Shown here one piece after another: positions 26,536 through 34,668 of a stretch of 64,000 bases of DNA. The stretch is from the NCBI GenBank assembly GCA_016722375.1, contig JADKJG010000006.1, positions 186,001 to 250,000 on the forward strand. Reading direction: 5' to 3'. A program made the translations under genes and the position numbers. Below the pieces are notes generated by a model. The model made no database searches. It saw nothing but the letters and a program-made list of their open reading frames with translations, and was not told where the DNA came from. This stretch comes from Bacteroidota bacterium (GTDB lineage Bacteria > Bacteroidota > Bacteroidia > Chitinophagales > LD1). Within the stretch, counting starts at the first letter, position 1. Each line of letters opens with the position of its first letter.

Positions 26536-27258
26536 CTAAGCATGCCGATGTGCCGGTGGAGTAGGAGGCTCACCTGTCCAGGGATCCCAAACACCCATGT
26601 TTTTTACATCCATGATTTGAGCCCTTGTAACTATCCGGCTATTCTTATACTTCTTACGCAGATAATCCATTTGTTGGTAGAGCTGAATCAATTCTATAGA
26701 GTCCTCCAGAAGATTAATCTGATGTCCTCCACTTACCAGATGGCTGCATTTCATCCCAATTAACCGGACCAGTTGTCGCCGACTAAACAAAGTGTCAAAA
26801 ATTTCCAGTGCTTTCCGGATGAGAATATGATCACAACTGGTGTAAGGTATCCGAACCTGTTTGGAATAGGTCTGCATATCTGAGTAGCGCAGTTTTATCG
26901 TGATACAAGCAGTCAGTTTATTGCCCAGACGCAATTGATACGCCAATCCCTCTGCCATAGCGCGTAAAATAGTTTGGAGCTTTATTATATCAATAGTATC
27001 TCTATCGAAGGTTCTTTCAGACGAAAGCGATTCTCGCTCATAATACGGTTTTATCGGAGTATTGTCTATGCCCTGAGCTTTCAGCCAAATAGTTTGTCCG
27101 TTTCTGCCCAATATTTTCTCCATGGCTTTTTCAGGTATATTTTGCAGGGTGCAAATAGTCTTGATACCAAGTTCGCTCAATACCTGATATGTTTCATTTC
27201 CGATCATGGGTATTTTGCGAATAGAGAGGGTGCCAAGAAATTTTTTTCTTCTCCCCAA
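26536..27258 (-). CDS. dinB: DNA polymerase IV (Y family), C-terminal part (frameshifted)
   Basis: This part covers the thumb (PMIGNETYQVLSELGIKTIC, an HhH motif), and the little-finger DNA-binding domain (YYERESLSSERTFDRDTIDI). It ends GEPPTPPAHRHA. It continues 27204-27497; the frame changes in a run of seven T/A at 27241-27247, where the native reading is WGEEKKFLGTLSIRKIPMIG. Total with both upstream parts is about 410 residues, a normal DinB length. Confidence 0.83.
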   Translation of the reverse strand: MGRRKKFLGTLSIRKIPMIGNETYQVLSELGIKTICTLQNIPEKAMEKILGRNGQTIWLKAQGIDNTPIKPYYERESLSSERTFDRDTIDIIKLQTILRAMAEGLAYQLRLGNKLTACITIKLRYSDMQTYSKQVRIPYTSCDHILIRKALEIFDTLFSRRQLVRLIGMKCSHLVSGGHQINLLEDSIELIQLYQQMDYLRKKYKNSRIVTRAQIMDVKNMGVWDPWTGEPPTPPAHRHA

Positions 27259-27497
27259 TCTATCTGTTTGGCTCGATTGGGTTTAGCTTCTCCGGTGGCT
27301 ACTTTTGAAACAGTTTTATTCTGTGATATGCCCATTGAGATTGGCAACCCCGTTTCATCAATAATTTTCTTACGTACTTCATTGGAGTATTTAGCAATAC
27401 CAAATACTCCATCCATCCCCGTCATATCCAGATAGAATTCATCCACCGAGGCTTTCTCTACCACAGGCATTTTTTCGCGGAGTATTTCAGTAACCAT
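27204..27497 (-). CDS. dinB: DNA polymerase IV (Y family), central part (frameshifted)
   Basis: This 97-residue piece contains the catalytic SVDEFYLDMTG motif with both acidic residues intact, so this is a true DinB-type polymerase and not a catalytically dead ImuB. KYSNEVRKKIIDETGLPISM and GISQNKTVSKVATGEAKP are also typical palm sequences. Both ends are bounded by frame changes, near 27495-27503 and at 27241-27247. The ATG at 27497 is internal to the original protein. Confidence 0.83.
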   Translation of the reverse strand: MVTEILREKMPVVEKASVDEFYLDMTGMDGVFGIAKYSNEVRKKIIDETGLPISMGISQNKTVSKVATGEAKPNRAKQIDWGEEKNFLAPSLFAKYP

Positions 27498-27765
27498 GTG
27501 AGTATTTCGAATATCTGGAGGAATCTCCTTTCACCACCAATGCTATAGGACAAAGCCGCCTCGCTATCTTCATAGACATTCCAGAGTGGATGCCGAAACT
27601 TCTTGCTTCATAACTACAGGAAGCTACAACGCCCCGGTCGCTGACTCCTCCCACTAAAACAGGTTTATTTTTTAGCTTATCGTTCAACAAGCGCTCCACA
27701 GATACAAAAAAGGTATCCAGATCTAAATGCACAATACTTCTTTCATTAGCCATATCTATCTTCAT
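27487..27765 (-). CDS. dinB: DNA polymerase IV (Y family), N-terminal part (frameshifted)
   Basis: This part begins MKIDMANERSIVHLDLDTFF with the first catalytic Asp in HLDLDTFFVSVER, then KPVLVGGVSDRGVVASCSYE and the ARSFGIHSGMSM nucleotide-binding segment. Translesion polymerases of this family copy damaged DNA with low fidelity. The gene is transcribed away from the S24 repressor gene, with the candidate operator at 27789-27826 in the 85-base gap. The frame breaks after SRYSKYSH. Confidence 0.83.
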   Translation of the reverse strand: MKIDMANERSIVHLDLDTFFVSVERLLNDKLKNKPVLVGGVSDRGVVASCSYEARSFGIHSGMSMKIARRLCPIALVVKGDSSRYSKYSHGY

Positions 27766-27788
27766 AAGGTTCTATTTAATGTGACACA

Positions 27789-27826
27789 AATAATGTCATT
27801 CTTATGGTTGTAATTTAGACATTATT
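27789..27826. promoter_or_regulatory. Candidate LexA-like operator between dinB and the S24 repressor
   Basis: Perfect inverted arms AATAATGTC (27789-27797) and GACATTATT (27818-27826) lie 20 bases apart, midway between the two divergent genes. Each arm could also be a half of a site with the nearby AATGTGAC/GTCATT sequences. The right arm touches the TATCTTTG -7 box (27826-27833) of the repressor gene, a position that would let the repressor control itself and dinB-dnaE. Confidence 0.55.
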
Positions 27827-27833
27827 ATCTTTG
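27826..27833 (+). promoter_or_regulatory. -7 promoter box of the S24 repressor gene
   Basis: TATCTTTG matches TAnnTTTG, 17 bases before the ATG at 27851, implying a very short 5' UTR. No clear TTG box at the usual 19-base distance; one lies at 15 bases. Confidence 0.45.
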
Positions 27834-27850
27834 AACTATAAAATCTCATT

Positions 27851-28576
27851 ATGAATAATTTTTTTGGCAGTAACGTCAGAGTATTGCGAGAGCGCAAAAA
27901 ACGCTCACAGCAAGAGATGGCCGAGTTGTTTGGCCTGACGCGAAGTGTTCTTAATAATTACGAGCACGGACTTTCGAATCCATCTATTGATAACCTGATG
28001 AACATCTCAGAGTATATCAACATCAATATAAATACCCTTCTCTCTGTTGATTTCAGAAAGCTATCAGCGAAGCAATTGAATGAATTGGAGATGGGACTTG
28101 ACGTTTATGTTAAAGGGAGCAGACTGCGAATCTTAGCTACGACTGTTAATGACAAGAATGAGGACAATGTAGAGTTGGTTTCAGTTAAGGCTAAGGCAGG
28201 CTACGCAACAGGATATGGCGATCCAGAGTTTGTCAGCAAACTTCCTGCCTATCAGTTTCCATTTTTACCCAAAGACAAAAAGCACCGCGCCTTTCAAATC
28301 AGTGGTGATTCCATGCTGCCTATTCCCGACCGCTCATGGATAGCCTGTCATTATTTAGAAGATTGGAATGATATTCAGAATGGTCAAGGATATGTTATTG
28401 TTACAAAAGATGAGGGAGTTGTATTTAAGAGAGCCTATAACCGCATCAAACAAGATGGAACGCTCTTATTGGTTTCGATGAATTCAATTTATCAGCCTTA
28501 CGAAATTCAAATCAGCGAAGTGTTGGAGGTCTGGAAATTTTCGTTGAAATTTAGTAGTGAGATGATGGAGGGGTAA
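27851..28576 (+). CDS. XRE-type repressor with S24/LexA-like autoprotease domain
   Basis: This 241-residue regulator has a Cro/CI-type helix-turn-helix (residues 8-62: SQQEMAELFGLTRSVLNNYE) and a C-terminal S24 peptidase domain with the catalytic Ser in ISGDSMLPI (about 152) and Lys in GVVFKRAYN (about 198). The likely self-cleavage site is the Ala-Gly in KAKAGYATGYGDPEF. It is expected to be cleaved on RecA filaments after DNA damage. It is divergent from dinB-dnaE, making this an SOS-type mutagenesis cassette in which this protein stands in for LexA. Intact, unlike its neighbours. Confidence 0.88.
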   Translation: MNNFFGSNVRVLRERKKRSQQEMAELFGLTRSVLNNYEHGLSNPSIDNLMNISEYINININTLLSVDFRKLSAKQLNELEMGLDVYVKGSRLRILATTVNDKNEDNVELVSVKAKAGYATGYGDPEFVSKLPAYQFPFLPKDKKHRAFQISGDSMLPIPDRSWIACHYLEDWNDIQNGQGYVIVTKDEGVVFKRAYNRIKQDGTLLLVSMNSIYQPYEIQISEVLEVWKFSLKFSSEMMEG

Positions 28577-28580
28577 GCGA

Positions 28581-28656
28581 TTACTTCTTTAACGATGCTT
28601 CGTGAAAATATATTCAGGAATGGCAACATCGAACTGGATACTGATAACAATAAAAT
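28581..28656 (-). pseudogene. Remnant of the 3' end of a second LolA-like gene
   Basis: The minus strand encodes NFIVISIQFDVAIPEYIFTK and, after one missing base, SLKK and stop. This matches the last 25 codons of the LolA-like gene at 30298-31035 (IIISIQFDAAIPEYIFNKAS), with diverged bases. Nothing upstream (to 28880) resembles the rest of the gene. The fragment shows that a second copy once stood here, and that 28882-30164 lies between the two ends. Confidence 0.75.
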
Positions 28657-28881
28657 TGGGTTACTTATATTTCATCGGGGTTTCCGTTTCAGGCACCCCA
28701 GACGAAATAGCATCATAGCCACAGGGTTCTTTTGTTCTAAAATCATTTTCAAAAAGATCCCACACGGATAAAACAACAGCAGATGGTTATTTGCCTTGAT
28801 GCAATAATTTTCCCAAGTCCTTCGTTATAATATTAAACCGACCCAGCATGGCACACGACTACCTAACCAAATCCAGATTTT

Positions 28882-29559
28882 ATGTACCCACAGATCAGGC
28901 AGGTAGTTTTCTTCTTCATCGTGCTGCTGACGGCACTTCAAACCAATGCGCAGGAAAAGCGCGAACGATTGCTCAACAAAATATTTTACGAAAAGCAAGG
29001 GGGTAACTTCTCGCTTGGGGTTCGCAATACGGTTAGCCTGTTCAATCATGGCAATTGGCGAGAGATCGGTACCGGTGTAGGAGGACACTTCCGTCTTCAG
29101 TTGGCAGACAGGGTGAATACCGAATGGTTTGCGGATGTGCTGCCGGCAAATATTCAAAACAAGGCTTCCCGCATGGATTATCACGTGGGTTGGAGCGTGA
29201 TGTTTTATTTGCTGAATACAAAATCCTTTACCCGAAAACTTACGCCCTATGTGTTAGCTGGTCATTGCTTTGACATCACCAATATTAGAATCAATGGGGA
29301 GAACGGAGATCACCGGAGCCGGTTCAGTTCTGCCGTGCAAGCTGGCTTGGGCTGTCATTATAATATCACTCCTCGATTCGATATTTCTTTAGCGGCGCAG
29401 TATATGATTCATCTTGGCAAGGAACTCCATGCTGAAGAAAATGAAGCCGGTGAGATGGAAATTGAATTGCATAAAAATGCCGGATGGGAAGGGCACCTGC
29501 TTCTTACTCTTAGTGTTAACTATAAAATCTACAAGTTATGGAACCGCAAAGCATCATGA
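28882..29559 (+). CDS. Predicted outer-membrane beta-barrel protein
   Basis: This 225-residue protein has a signal peptide (MYPQIRQVVFFFIVLLTALQTNAQ) and alternating amphipathic strands such as GNFSLGVRNTVSLF, GVGGHFRLQLAD and FDISLAAQYMIHL, as in eight- to ten-stranded outer-membrane barrels. No family motif. The next gene starts inside its stop codon (ATGA), so the pair is one operon and the two products may work together. The 300 bases upstream hold only the LolA-like remnant and no obvious promoter. Confidence 0.68.
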   Translation: MYPQIRQVVFFFIVLLTALQTNAQEKRERLLNKIFYEKQGGNFSLGVRNTVSLFNHGNWREIGTGVGGHFRLQLADRVNTEWFADVLPANIQNKASRMDYHVGWSVMFYLLNTKSFTRKLTPYVLAGHCFDITNIRINGENGDHRSRFSSAVQAGLGCHYNITPRFDISLAAQYMIHLGKELHAEENEAGEMEIELHKNAGWEGHLLLTLSVNYKIYKLWNRKAS

Positions 29560-30164
29560 ATAAAAAGGGGATCAGGCTTTTGACATTTCTCATTGCATTG
29601 CTCATCTTTTATCCGTCTGATGCTCAAAGAATTTGGGAACAGCGAAAAGGGAGCCTGCGCACACAGGGAAATTTGGGCGGAGGATATTTGTTTGCTCAAA
29701 AACAAATAGTAGCTTATCTGAATGGGGAGGCAGAGGTTTTTTTTGAAGACCTCTTTGCCTATACCGGTGGTGTTTGTTTTTCTTTTTCCACCCTGCAGAA
29801 AGACCAAGCTGGCATCAAAGTGAATCATGCGCTTTTCAGCGGCGCTAATTTTCATTTCTTAAAACCAGGTCGGTGGGATCCATATATTGGTGTGGCGCCG
29901 GGGGTAGCAGTGGTTAGGTCAGTTTACAGAGGTGATGATGAACTAAAACTTAGTCCCTATGTCGTCGCCCCGATTATTTCAGGGCAAATAGGATGCAACT
30001 TTTATGTAAGTACGTTGCTTCACTTCTTTGTGAAGGTGCAGGGGGTGACCGGACAAATGTTGTCGAAGTCTCCGGGGGCTTCTCAAAGGATGGATGAACT
30101 GAAATTTATGGGTGGTTTGGGATGGAACCTACGTCTTTGGAAACCCAAGGCAAGGGATATTTGA
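29556..30164 (+). CDS. Predicted outer-membrane protein, second of a coupled pair
   Basis: This protein of about 202 residues starts at ATG 29556, which overlaps the previous stop as ATGA; the ORF extends to 29538 but the overlap start also puts the signal peptide (MNKKGIRLLTFLIALLIFYPSDAQ) at the N-terminus. Strands such as GYLFAQKQIVAYLNGEAEVF and PYIGVAPGVAVV, and the C-terminal LKFMGGLGWNLRLW, suggest a small beta-barrel. No known family recognised. Confidence 0.65.
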   Translation: MNKKGIRLLTFLIALLIFYPSDAQRIWEQRKGSLRTQGNLGGGYLFAQKQIVAYLNGEAEVFFEDLFAYTGGVCFSFSTLQKDQAGIKVNHALFSGANFHFLKPGRWDPYIGVAPGVAVVRSVYRGDDELKLSPYVVAPIISGQIGCNFYVSTLLHFFVKVQGVTGQMLSKSPGASQRMDELKFMGGLGWNLRLWKPKARDI

Positions 30165-30297
30165 AAAGCAAGAGAAAAACACTCGTAAGAAAAATAAAGG
30201 CCCTGTCAGGTCAGATGTCCCTTTTAAATCCCGTGATTCCTATATTGGTGGAACTATCCATACCATCAATATTCAGCATAGGTTTCAGGTAACTCAT

Positions 30298-31035
30298 TTA
30301 TTTTTTCAACGATGCCTTGTTGAAGATATACTCAGGAATAGCGGCATCGAACTGGATACTGATAATAATGAAATCTGTCCCCTTGCCATCTTTCAGCATA
30401 TCCTTATAATTGATTTTCTTGGGGAACCACCGGTTGCCCACCTTGCTTACTTCGTTCATCACAGTTTTCTTTAAAAGCTGTCCGCTTTTAGCAAAGAGTT
30501 CTTCCTGAAGAGGTACAAACCGTTCCTGATCAATCCACTCTTTCCTTTTTGCGTAAGATACATCATCCACTTTTGCATTCAGCTCCAGCACCCATACTTT
30601 TCTGCCAGCCATCGTTTCCTCCCCTACAACTTTTGCATGATACATATCAATGAGTTTTCTTCTTTCCATCATGTCTTCATAAGATAAGTCAGACCCCATC
30701 ACCGATTGGCGTAACAAATGTCCTGAAATCTGAATGGTACGGTCAGATGAGGGGGAATAAGTCCAAAGCCGGTCTCCCAGCTTTAGCATTTTTGTTCCCT
30801 TTTCTCTTTCTGGGGCCAGATATTCGATGAATGATTGATCTTCCCCTTTCGAGTATCCTTTGGAAGTAATAGTTCTGTCCTCTCTGCGCCCGTGAACGAC
30901 CATTTGCGATTCAGACACGCTCGTTTCGGAGGTCATATTAGCATCTACTCTTTTCAAAATTGTTTCTGCGTCGGGACTTGTTGCTAATAAAATGGATAAG
31001 GCGGATGAGAGTATAAATGTCATTAAGTATTTCAT
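30298..31035 (-). CDS. LolA-like outer membrane lipoprotein-sorting protein
   Basis: This 245-residue exported protein has a signal peptide (about residues 1-20) followed by a LolA-like half-barrel fold, recognised by RREDRTITSKGYSKGEDQSF, FIEYLAPEREKGTKMLKLGD, RLWTYSPSSDRTIQISGHL and RQSVMGSDLSYEDMMERRKL. These proteins carry lipid or lipidated cargo across the periplasm. It is the last gene of an operon with three FtsX-type permeases, a LolD-like ATPase, a porin-like protein and a TetR regulator. That gives the parts of a Lol-like export route, although the cargo is unknown. Confidence 0.85.
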   Translation of the reverse strand: MKYLMTFILSSALSILLATSPDAETILKRVDANMTSETSVSESQMVVHGRREDRTITSKGYSKGEDQSFIEYLAPEREKGTKMLKLGDRLWTYSPSSDRTIQISGHLLRQSVMGSDLSYEDMMERRKLIDMYHAKVVGEETMAGRKVWVLELNAKVDDVSYAKRKEWIDQERFVPLQEELFAKSGQLLKKTVMNEVSKVGNRWFPKKINYKDMLKDGKGTDFIIISIQFDAAIPEYIFNKASLKK

Positions 31036-31058
31036 TTGTCTTTTGTTTCGTTTGAAAA

Positions 31059-31967
31059 TTAAACTTCCAATTCTTTGAATAATGTAGCGGTTTCTCTTTT
31101 ATAAACGCCAATGCCTGAAAGTAGGTTGCCTAAAACCGTAGCGACTAATCCTGGAATAAATCCAATGTAAAGTAAGTCGGGAGTAAACTTGGCGCGCATC
31201 ACAGATGGCATCATCATACTTGAATTCTTCACCGCGTTGCCTATGTCCAAACCATTAATCTGTAGATAAAAGACCAGCGCTAAACCAATGGCAGTACCCA
31301 CAACCGAACCGATGCTTCCTATCATGATTGCCTCAAATACTATAGAACGGTAGATATGCCCTTTGGATTCGCCCAGCGCTAGCCTGATTCCATATTCCTG
31401 ATAGCGGCGCAGGCCGCCTAAAAGTCCGGTGTTCCACAAGACGATGGACATAGCCAATACGAAGACGCCGATAAAAATAGTAGAAAAGGAATCAACCAAA
31501 TCAATGTAGCTGGCTAGGTTGTTTTGCTCTTTTAAACGAACCATTACCGGTGCAAATTCATCTTTGCTATCCTTGTATTGTGCATTGAATTGACTGGCAA
31601 TCCGTTCGGCCTTTTCGTCCACATACACGCCGTCCTTCAAATAACCCAGTACTTCTCCGGCACCATCTTCCATATCCAGCATTTGTTGTGCATCGGCAAT
31701 ATCTACCACAATTGTACCTTTATCCAGCGCTGCTGCACCAAAGCGGACGGTGCCACAAATTGCGAAGTTTTGAAAGCTCATACTTCCGTTCACGGTGGTC
31801 CCGAAATAAGTAACGGTGTCGCCTATATGTAATCCCAATTTTTTTGAGAAATCATGGCCGATAAGAGCTTGTCCTCTTTGCTGAGGTATGGTTCCGGTGA
31901 CTAAAGATTTCTTGATGTTTAACCGTTCTGCTTCACCGCTTTTGGTATTGAGCAGTTCCAGAGCCAT
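31059..31967 (-). CDS. FtsX-type ABC permease, C-terminal part (frameshifted)
   Basis: This part holds the rest of the MacB-like periplasmic domain and the three C-terminal helices (FIGVFVLAMSIVLWNTGLLGG; SIGSVVGTAIGLALVFYL; GFIPGLVATVLGNLLSGIGV). The QEYGIRLALGESKGHIYRSI segment is the FtsX coupling motif that meets the ATPase. It continues 31919-32332; the native join reads TRAQGPGHGMALELLNTKSG and needs one extra base in the GGGCCC at 31977-31982. Confidence 0.83.
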   Translation of the reverse strand: MALELLNTKSGEAERLNIKKSLVTGTIPQQRGQALIGHDFSKKLGLHIGDTVTYFGTTVNGSMSFQNFAICGTVRFGAAALDKGTIVVDIADAQQMLDMEDGAGEVLGYLKDGVYVDEKAERIASQFNAQYKDSKDEFAPVMVRLKEQNNLASYIDLVDSFSTIFIGVFVLAMSIVLWNTGLLGGLRRYQEYGIRLALGESKGHIYRSIVFEAIMIGSIGSVVGTAIGLALVFYLQINGLDIGNAVKNSSMMMPSVMRAKFTPDLLYIGFIPGLVATVLGNLLSGIGVYKRETATLFKELEV

Positions 31968-32332
31968 ACCGTGGCCGGGCCCTGTGCGCGAGTATTTCCG
32001 GTACTATCAGGCACATCAATCAACCCTCCAAAACGAATGCGTTCTACCCAAAATACATCGGGGAACTCTTTCCTCACCGAATCCAATAATTCATTGACAC
32101 CAATGAAGCCTAGATCGTTGGGCAATTGATCTTTATTTTCAGCATAGGCCCGAGTCATTATTTTGACATGCCCGGTTTCGTATCTGGCATTCTGGTCAAT
32201 GATATCACTCATAGTGCCCCGCATAAACCCGCTCAATGCGATTGTGAGCATCACGCCAATCGTAACGATAATGACTGGCAATAAGCTTCTGTTCTTATCC
32301 CGGAGGATTCCTTTCATCAAAAATTCAATCAT
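31919..32332 (-). CDS. FtsX-type ABC permease, N-terminal part (frameshifted)
   Basis: This part contains the first transmembrane helix (LLPVIIVTIGVMLTIALSGF) and the start of the MacB-like periplasmic domain. The two parts sum to 424 residues, normal for the family. Its ATG overlaps the stop of the permease at 32329 by four bases, so translation is coupled. Its sequence is clearly different from the tandem pair at 32329 and 33500. Confidence 0.83.
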   Translation of the reverse strand: MIEFLMKGILRDKNRSLLPVIIVTIGVMLTIALSGFMRGTMSDIIDQNARYETGHVKIMTRAYAENKDQLPNDLGFIGVNELLDSVRKEFPDVFWVERIRFGGLIDVPDSTGNTRAQGPATVWLWNCSIPKAVKQNG

Positions 32333-33486
32333 TGTATTTTCCCTTTTAAAGCGTCTACCCGATTCATCGTTGCAATTTTTCTAGAAGGCAAAAGGCTGAC
32401 AATGGTAGATGAAATGACCACGAGTGCAATCGTACCTAAAATCAGATCTGCGCTGAAGGCTGGATATATGGTACTGGGTAGAGTAACTCCCATTTCATCC
32501 GATGATACAGGTATGGATATACCTGTATACGTCAAATAAATAAAGAATGGAGTACTATATGCCGTTCCGACTAATACCGCCAGAATACTGTTCATACTTC
32601 CTTCTATGGTAAATAGTGTTACCACTTGTGCTCGCGTCATTCCTAAGGATATGAAGGTGCCTATTTCACGCTGTCTTCTAAAAACGGACAACACCTGTGT
32701 ATCGAAAATTGCAAGCAAGGCGATAGCCAACAGCAGAATATAAATAAAGGCATCGCCGATCCGTTCAGAGTTTAATATTTTCCTCATGTCTGCCAACAGC
32801 AGGTACTGGCTTTTGAAATTCCAATTCGGAAGCGCCTTCTCTTTAAAATTTTCTCCGGCAATAAAAAAGGTAGCATTGTTTTTTAAGCCGGTCATCTGCC
32901 AGAGTTTTTGAATTGAAATCCAAATCTGTCCCTGATCAACTGAGGGGACATTACAACTAAATATTCCAACAATCGTGACAGGGGCGGCATCAAAAATTCC
33001 ATTTTTATCCCGCCACCGCATCAGTACTTCATCGCCCACCTTTAGATGTGCCGACTCCGCCATCCGCTTACCGATAATTGCTGGAATTTCAGCAGAACTT
33101 TCCAATAATAGTTTAGTTGGCAATTTAAGAACAGTCTGACTGGTGCTGATTCCTTTTAACAAGACAGAAACCATTCTCCCGCTTGGAAAGATAGCTGCCT
33201 GCCTTATTAATATCGGCGACAGATCCTGGTATTGATTGCCGTCTAAAACACCGTGCCCATCGGTAATGGTAAATGGATCATAAGGGTCATAGTTTTTATT
33301 TTCCAAGTGACCTGAACCAATTTCCCAGTTTATTAAATCGCGGGTGGCTTGTTCTTTCCATCCGGTCACAAACCCGTTGATAAGTATGATAATTACAAAA
33401 GCAAATGAGAGTACACCCACCGTAAGCAAAGTGCGAAGTCCGGCTCCTATCAGATTCTCATATGCTAATTGAAATGCTAGTTTCAC
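32329..33486 (-). CDS. FtsX-type ABC permease, second tandem copy (GTG start)
   Basis: This 385-residue membrane protein with the MacB/LolCE layout has helix 1 (GLRTLLTVGVLSFAFVIIIL), a periplasmic domain and three C-terminal helices. The start is assigned to GTG 33486: from there the N-terminus (V/M)KLAFQLAYENLIGAGLRT matches the paralogue at 33500-34657 and both proteins are exactly 385 residues, whereas ATG 33525 would overlap the previous gene by 26 bases. The RQREIGTFISLGMTRAQVV segment is the ATPase-contact loop. Confidence 0.87.
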   Translation of the reverse strand: MKLAFQLAYENLIGAGLRTLLTVGVLSFAFVIIILINGFVTGWKEQATRDLINWEIGSGHLENKNYDPYDPFTITDGHGVLDGNQYQDLSPILIRQAAIFPSGRMVSVLLKGISTSQTVLKLPTKLLLESSAEIPAIIGKRMAESAHLKVGDEVLMRWRDKNGIFDAAPVTIVGIFSCNVPSVDQGQIWISIQKLWQMTGLKNNATFFIAGENFKEKALPNWNFKSQYLLLADMRKILNSERIGDAFIYILLLAIALLAIFDTQVLSVFRRQREIGTFISLGMTRAQVVTLFTIEGSMNSILAVLVGTAYSTPFFIYLTYTGISIPVSSDEMGVTLPSTIYPAFSADLILGTIALVVISSTIVSLLPSRKIATMNRVDALKGKIQ

Positions 33487-33499
33487 TTTATAACATCCG

Positions 33500-34657
33500 T
33501 TATTGAACTTTCCCTTTAAGTGCATCTACCGGATTCATCGTTGCGATTTTTCTAGAAGGCAAAAAACTGACAATGGTAGAAGAGAGAACAACTAGAAGAA
33601 TGGTACCAAGTATAAGCCCTACACCGTAAACAGGAAAAATTCTTTCTGCAACGGCCAAGCCAATATTTTGTGATGCCTTTGTCATCGGAATGCCAGTGTA
33701 TGATATATATATGAAGAGTGGGATGCCGTAAATGCAACCTAAAGTAGTTGCGAGCAAACTGTTCATGCTTCCCTCTACAGTAAATATACCCACCACTTGT
33801 GCTCTGGTCATGCCCAGAGAAATGTAAGTACCGATTTCTCTTTGCCTTCTAAATACTGATAATACCTGTGTGTCAAAAATGGCTAAGAGTGCAATGGCTA
33901 AAAATAATAGATACATGATAGAGCCACTGACTCTTTTCATGGCGATAATATCGGTGATATCTTTTAGTAGGTCGGTTTGACTTTTGAATTTCCATCCGGC
34001 CATATCTGTTGGAGACGCGCTGGTTCCATTAATGTAAATCGTTGCATGGTTTTGCAAGCCGGTCATGTTCCAGAGTTTATCTATGGAAATCCAGATTTGG
34101 CCCATATCAACGGTAGGAACATTACAATCGAATATTTCGACGATGGTAATATTAGAAGCATCGAATGTCCCGTTCTTATCGCGCCAGCGTATCAATACTT
34201 CATCACCTACTTTCAGCTTCGTAGAGGCTGCCATTCGCTTGCCTATAATTGCTGGAACGGGAGCTGTGCTTTCCTTTAGCCTTTGTGTTGGCAGTTTTAA
34301 AATATGTTGATTGACATCAATTCCTTTCAGCATAGCGCCAATCATTCTTCCCTGTGGATATAAGGATGTCGAACGAATCAGCACCGGTACCAAATTTTGT
34401 TTTTCTGCATTGGGAAAAACTCCATGAGCATCCTGCAAACTAAATGGATCGTAAGGATTGTAGTTAGGGTGAAGCAATTGTCCCTTTCCGTATTCCCAGG
34501 CGATGGTGTCGCGCTTGGCCTGTTCATTCCAACCATCTAATAGTCCGTTGTAAAAAATGATGACCACGAAGGCAAAGGACAAAACACTCACCGTGAGCCA
34601 GGTTCGCAGACCGGCTCCTATCAGGTTTCTATAAGCTAATTGAAACGCTAATTTCAT
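33500..34657 (-). CDS. FtsX-type ABC permease, first tandem copy
   Basis: This 385-residue permease shares most residues with the copy at 32329-33486 (for example KLAFQLAYRNLIGAGLRTWL, FDTQVLSVFRRQREIGTYIS, PVDALKGKVQ). The tandem pair evidently arose by gene duplication. It is encoded 11 bases after the ATPase gene. The pair may form a heterodimer like LolC/LolE, with the third permease serving a different complex or cargo. Confidence 0.87.
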   Translation of the reverse strand: MKLAFQLAYRNLIGAGLRTWLTVSVLSFAFVVIIFYNGLLDGWNEQAKRDTIAWEYGKGQLLHPNYNPYDPFSLQDAHGVFPNAEKQNLVPVLIRSTSLYPQGRMIGAMLKGIDVNQHILKLPTQRLKESTAPVPAIIGKRMAASTKLKVGDEVLIRWRDKNGTFDASNITIVEIFDCNVPTVDMGQIWISIDKLWNMTGLQNHATIYINGTSASPTDMAGWKFKSQTDLLKDITDIIAMKRVSGSIMYLLFLAIALLAIFDTQVLSVFRRQREIGTYISLGMTRAQVVGIFTVEGSMNSLLATTLGCIYGIPLFIYISYTGIPMTKASQNIGLAVAERIFPVYGVGLILGTILLVVLSSTIVSFLPSRKIATMNPVDALKGKVQ

Positions 34658-34668
34658 ACTATCTCTGG

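Noticed and set aside
27204..27765. imuB (inactive Y-family protein)
   Set aside because: The catalytic LDLDTFF and SVDEFYLD motifs are complete, so it is an active-type DinB.
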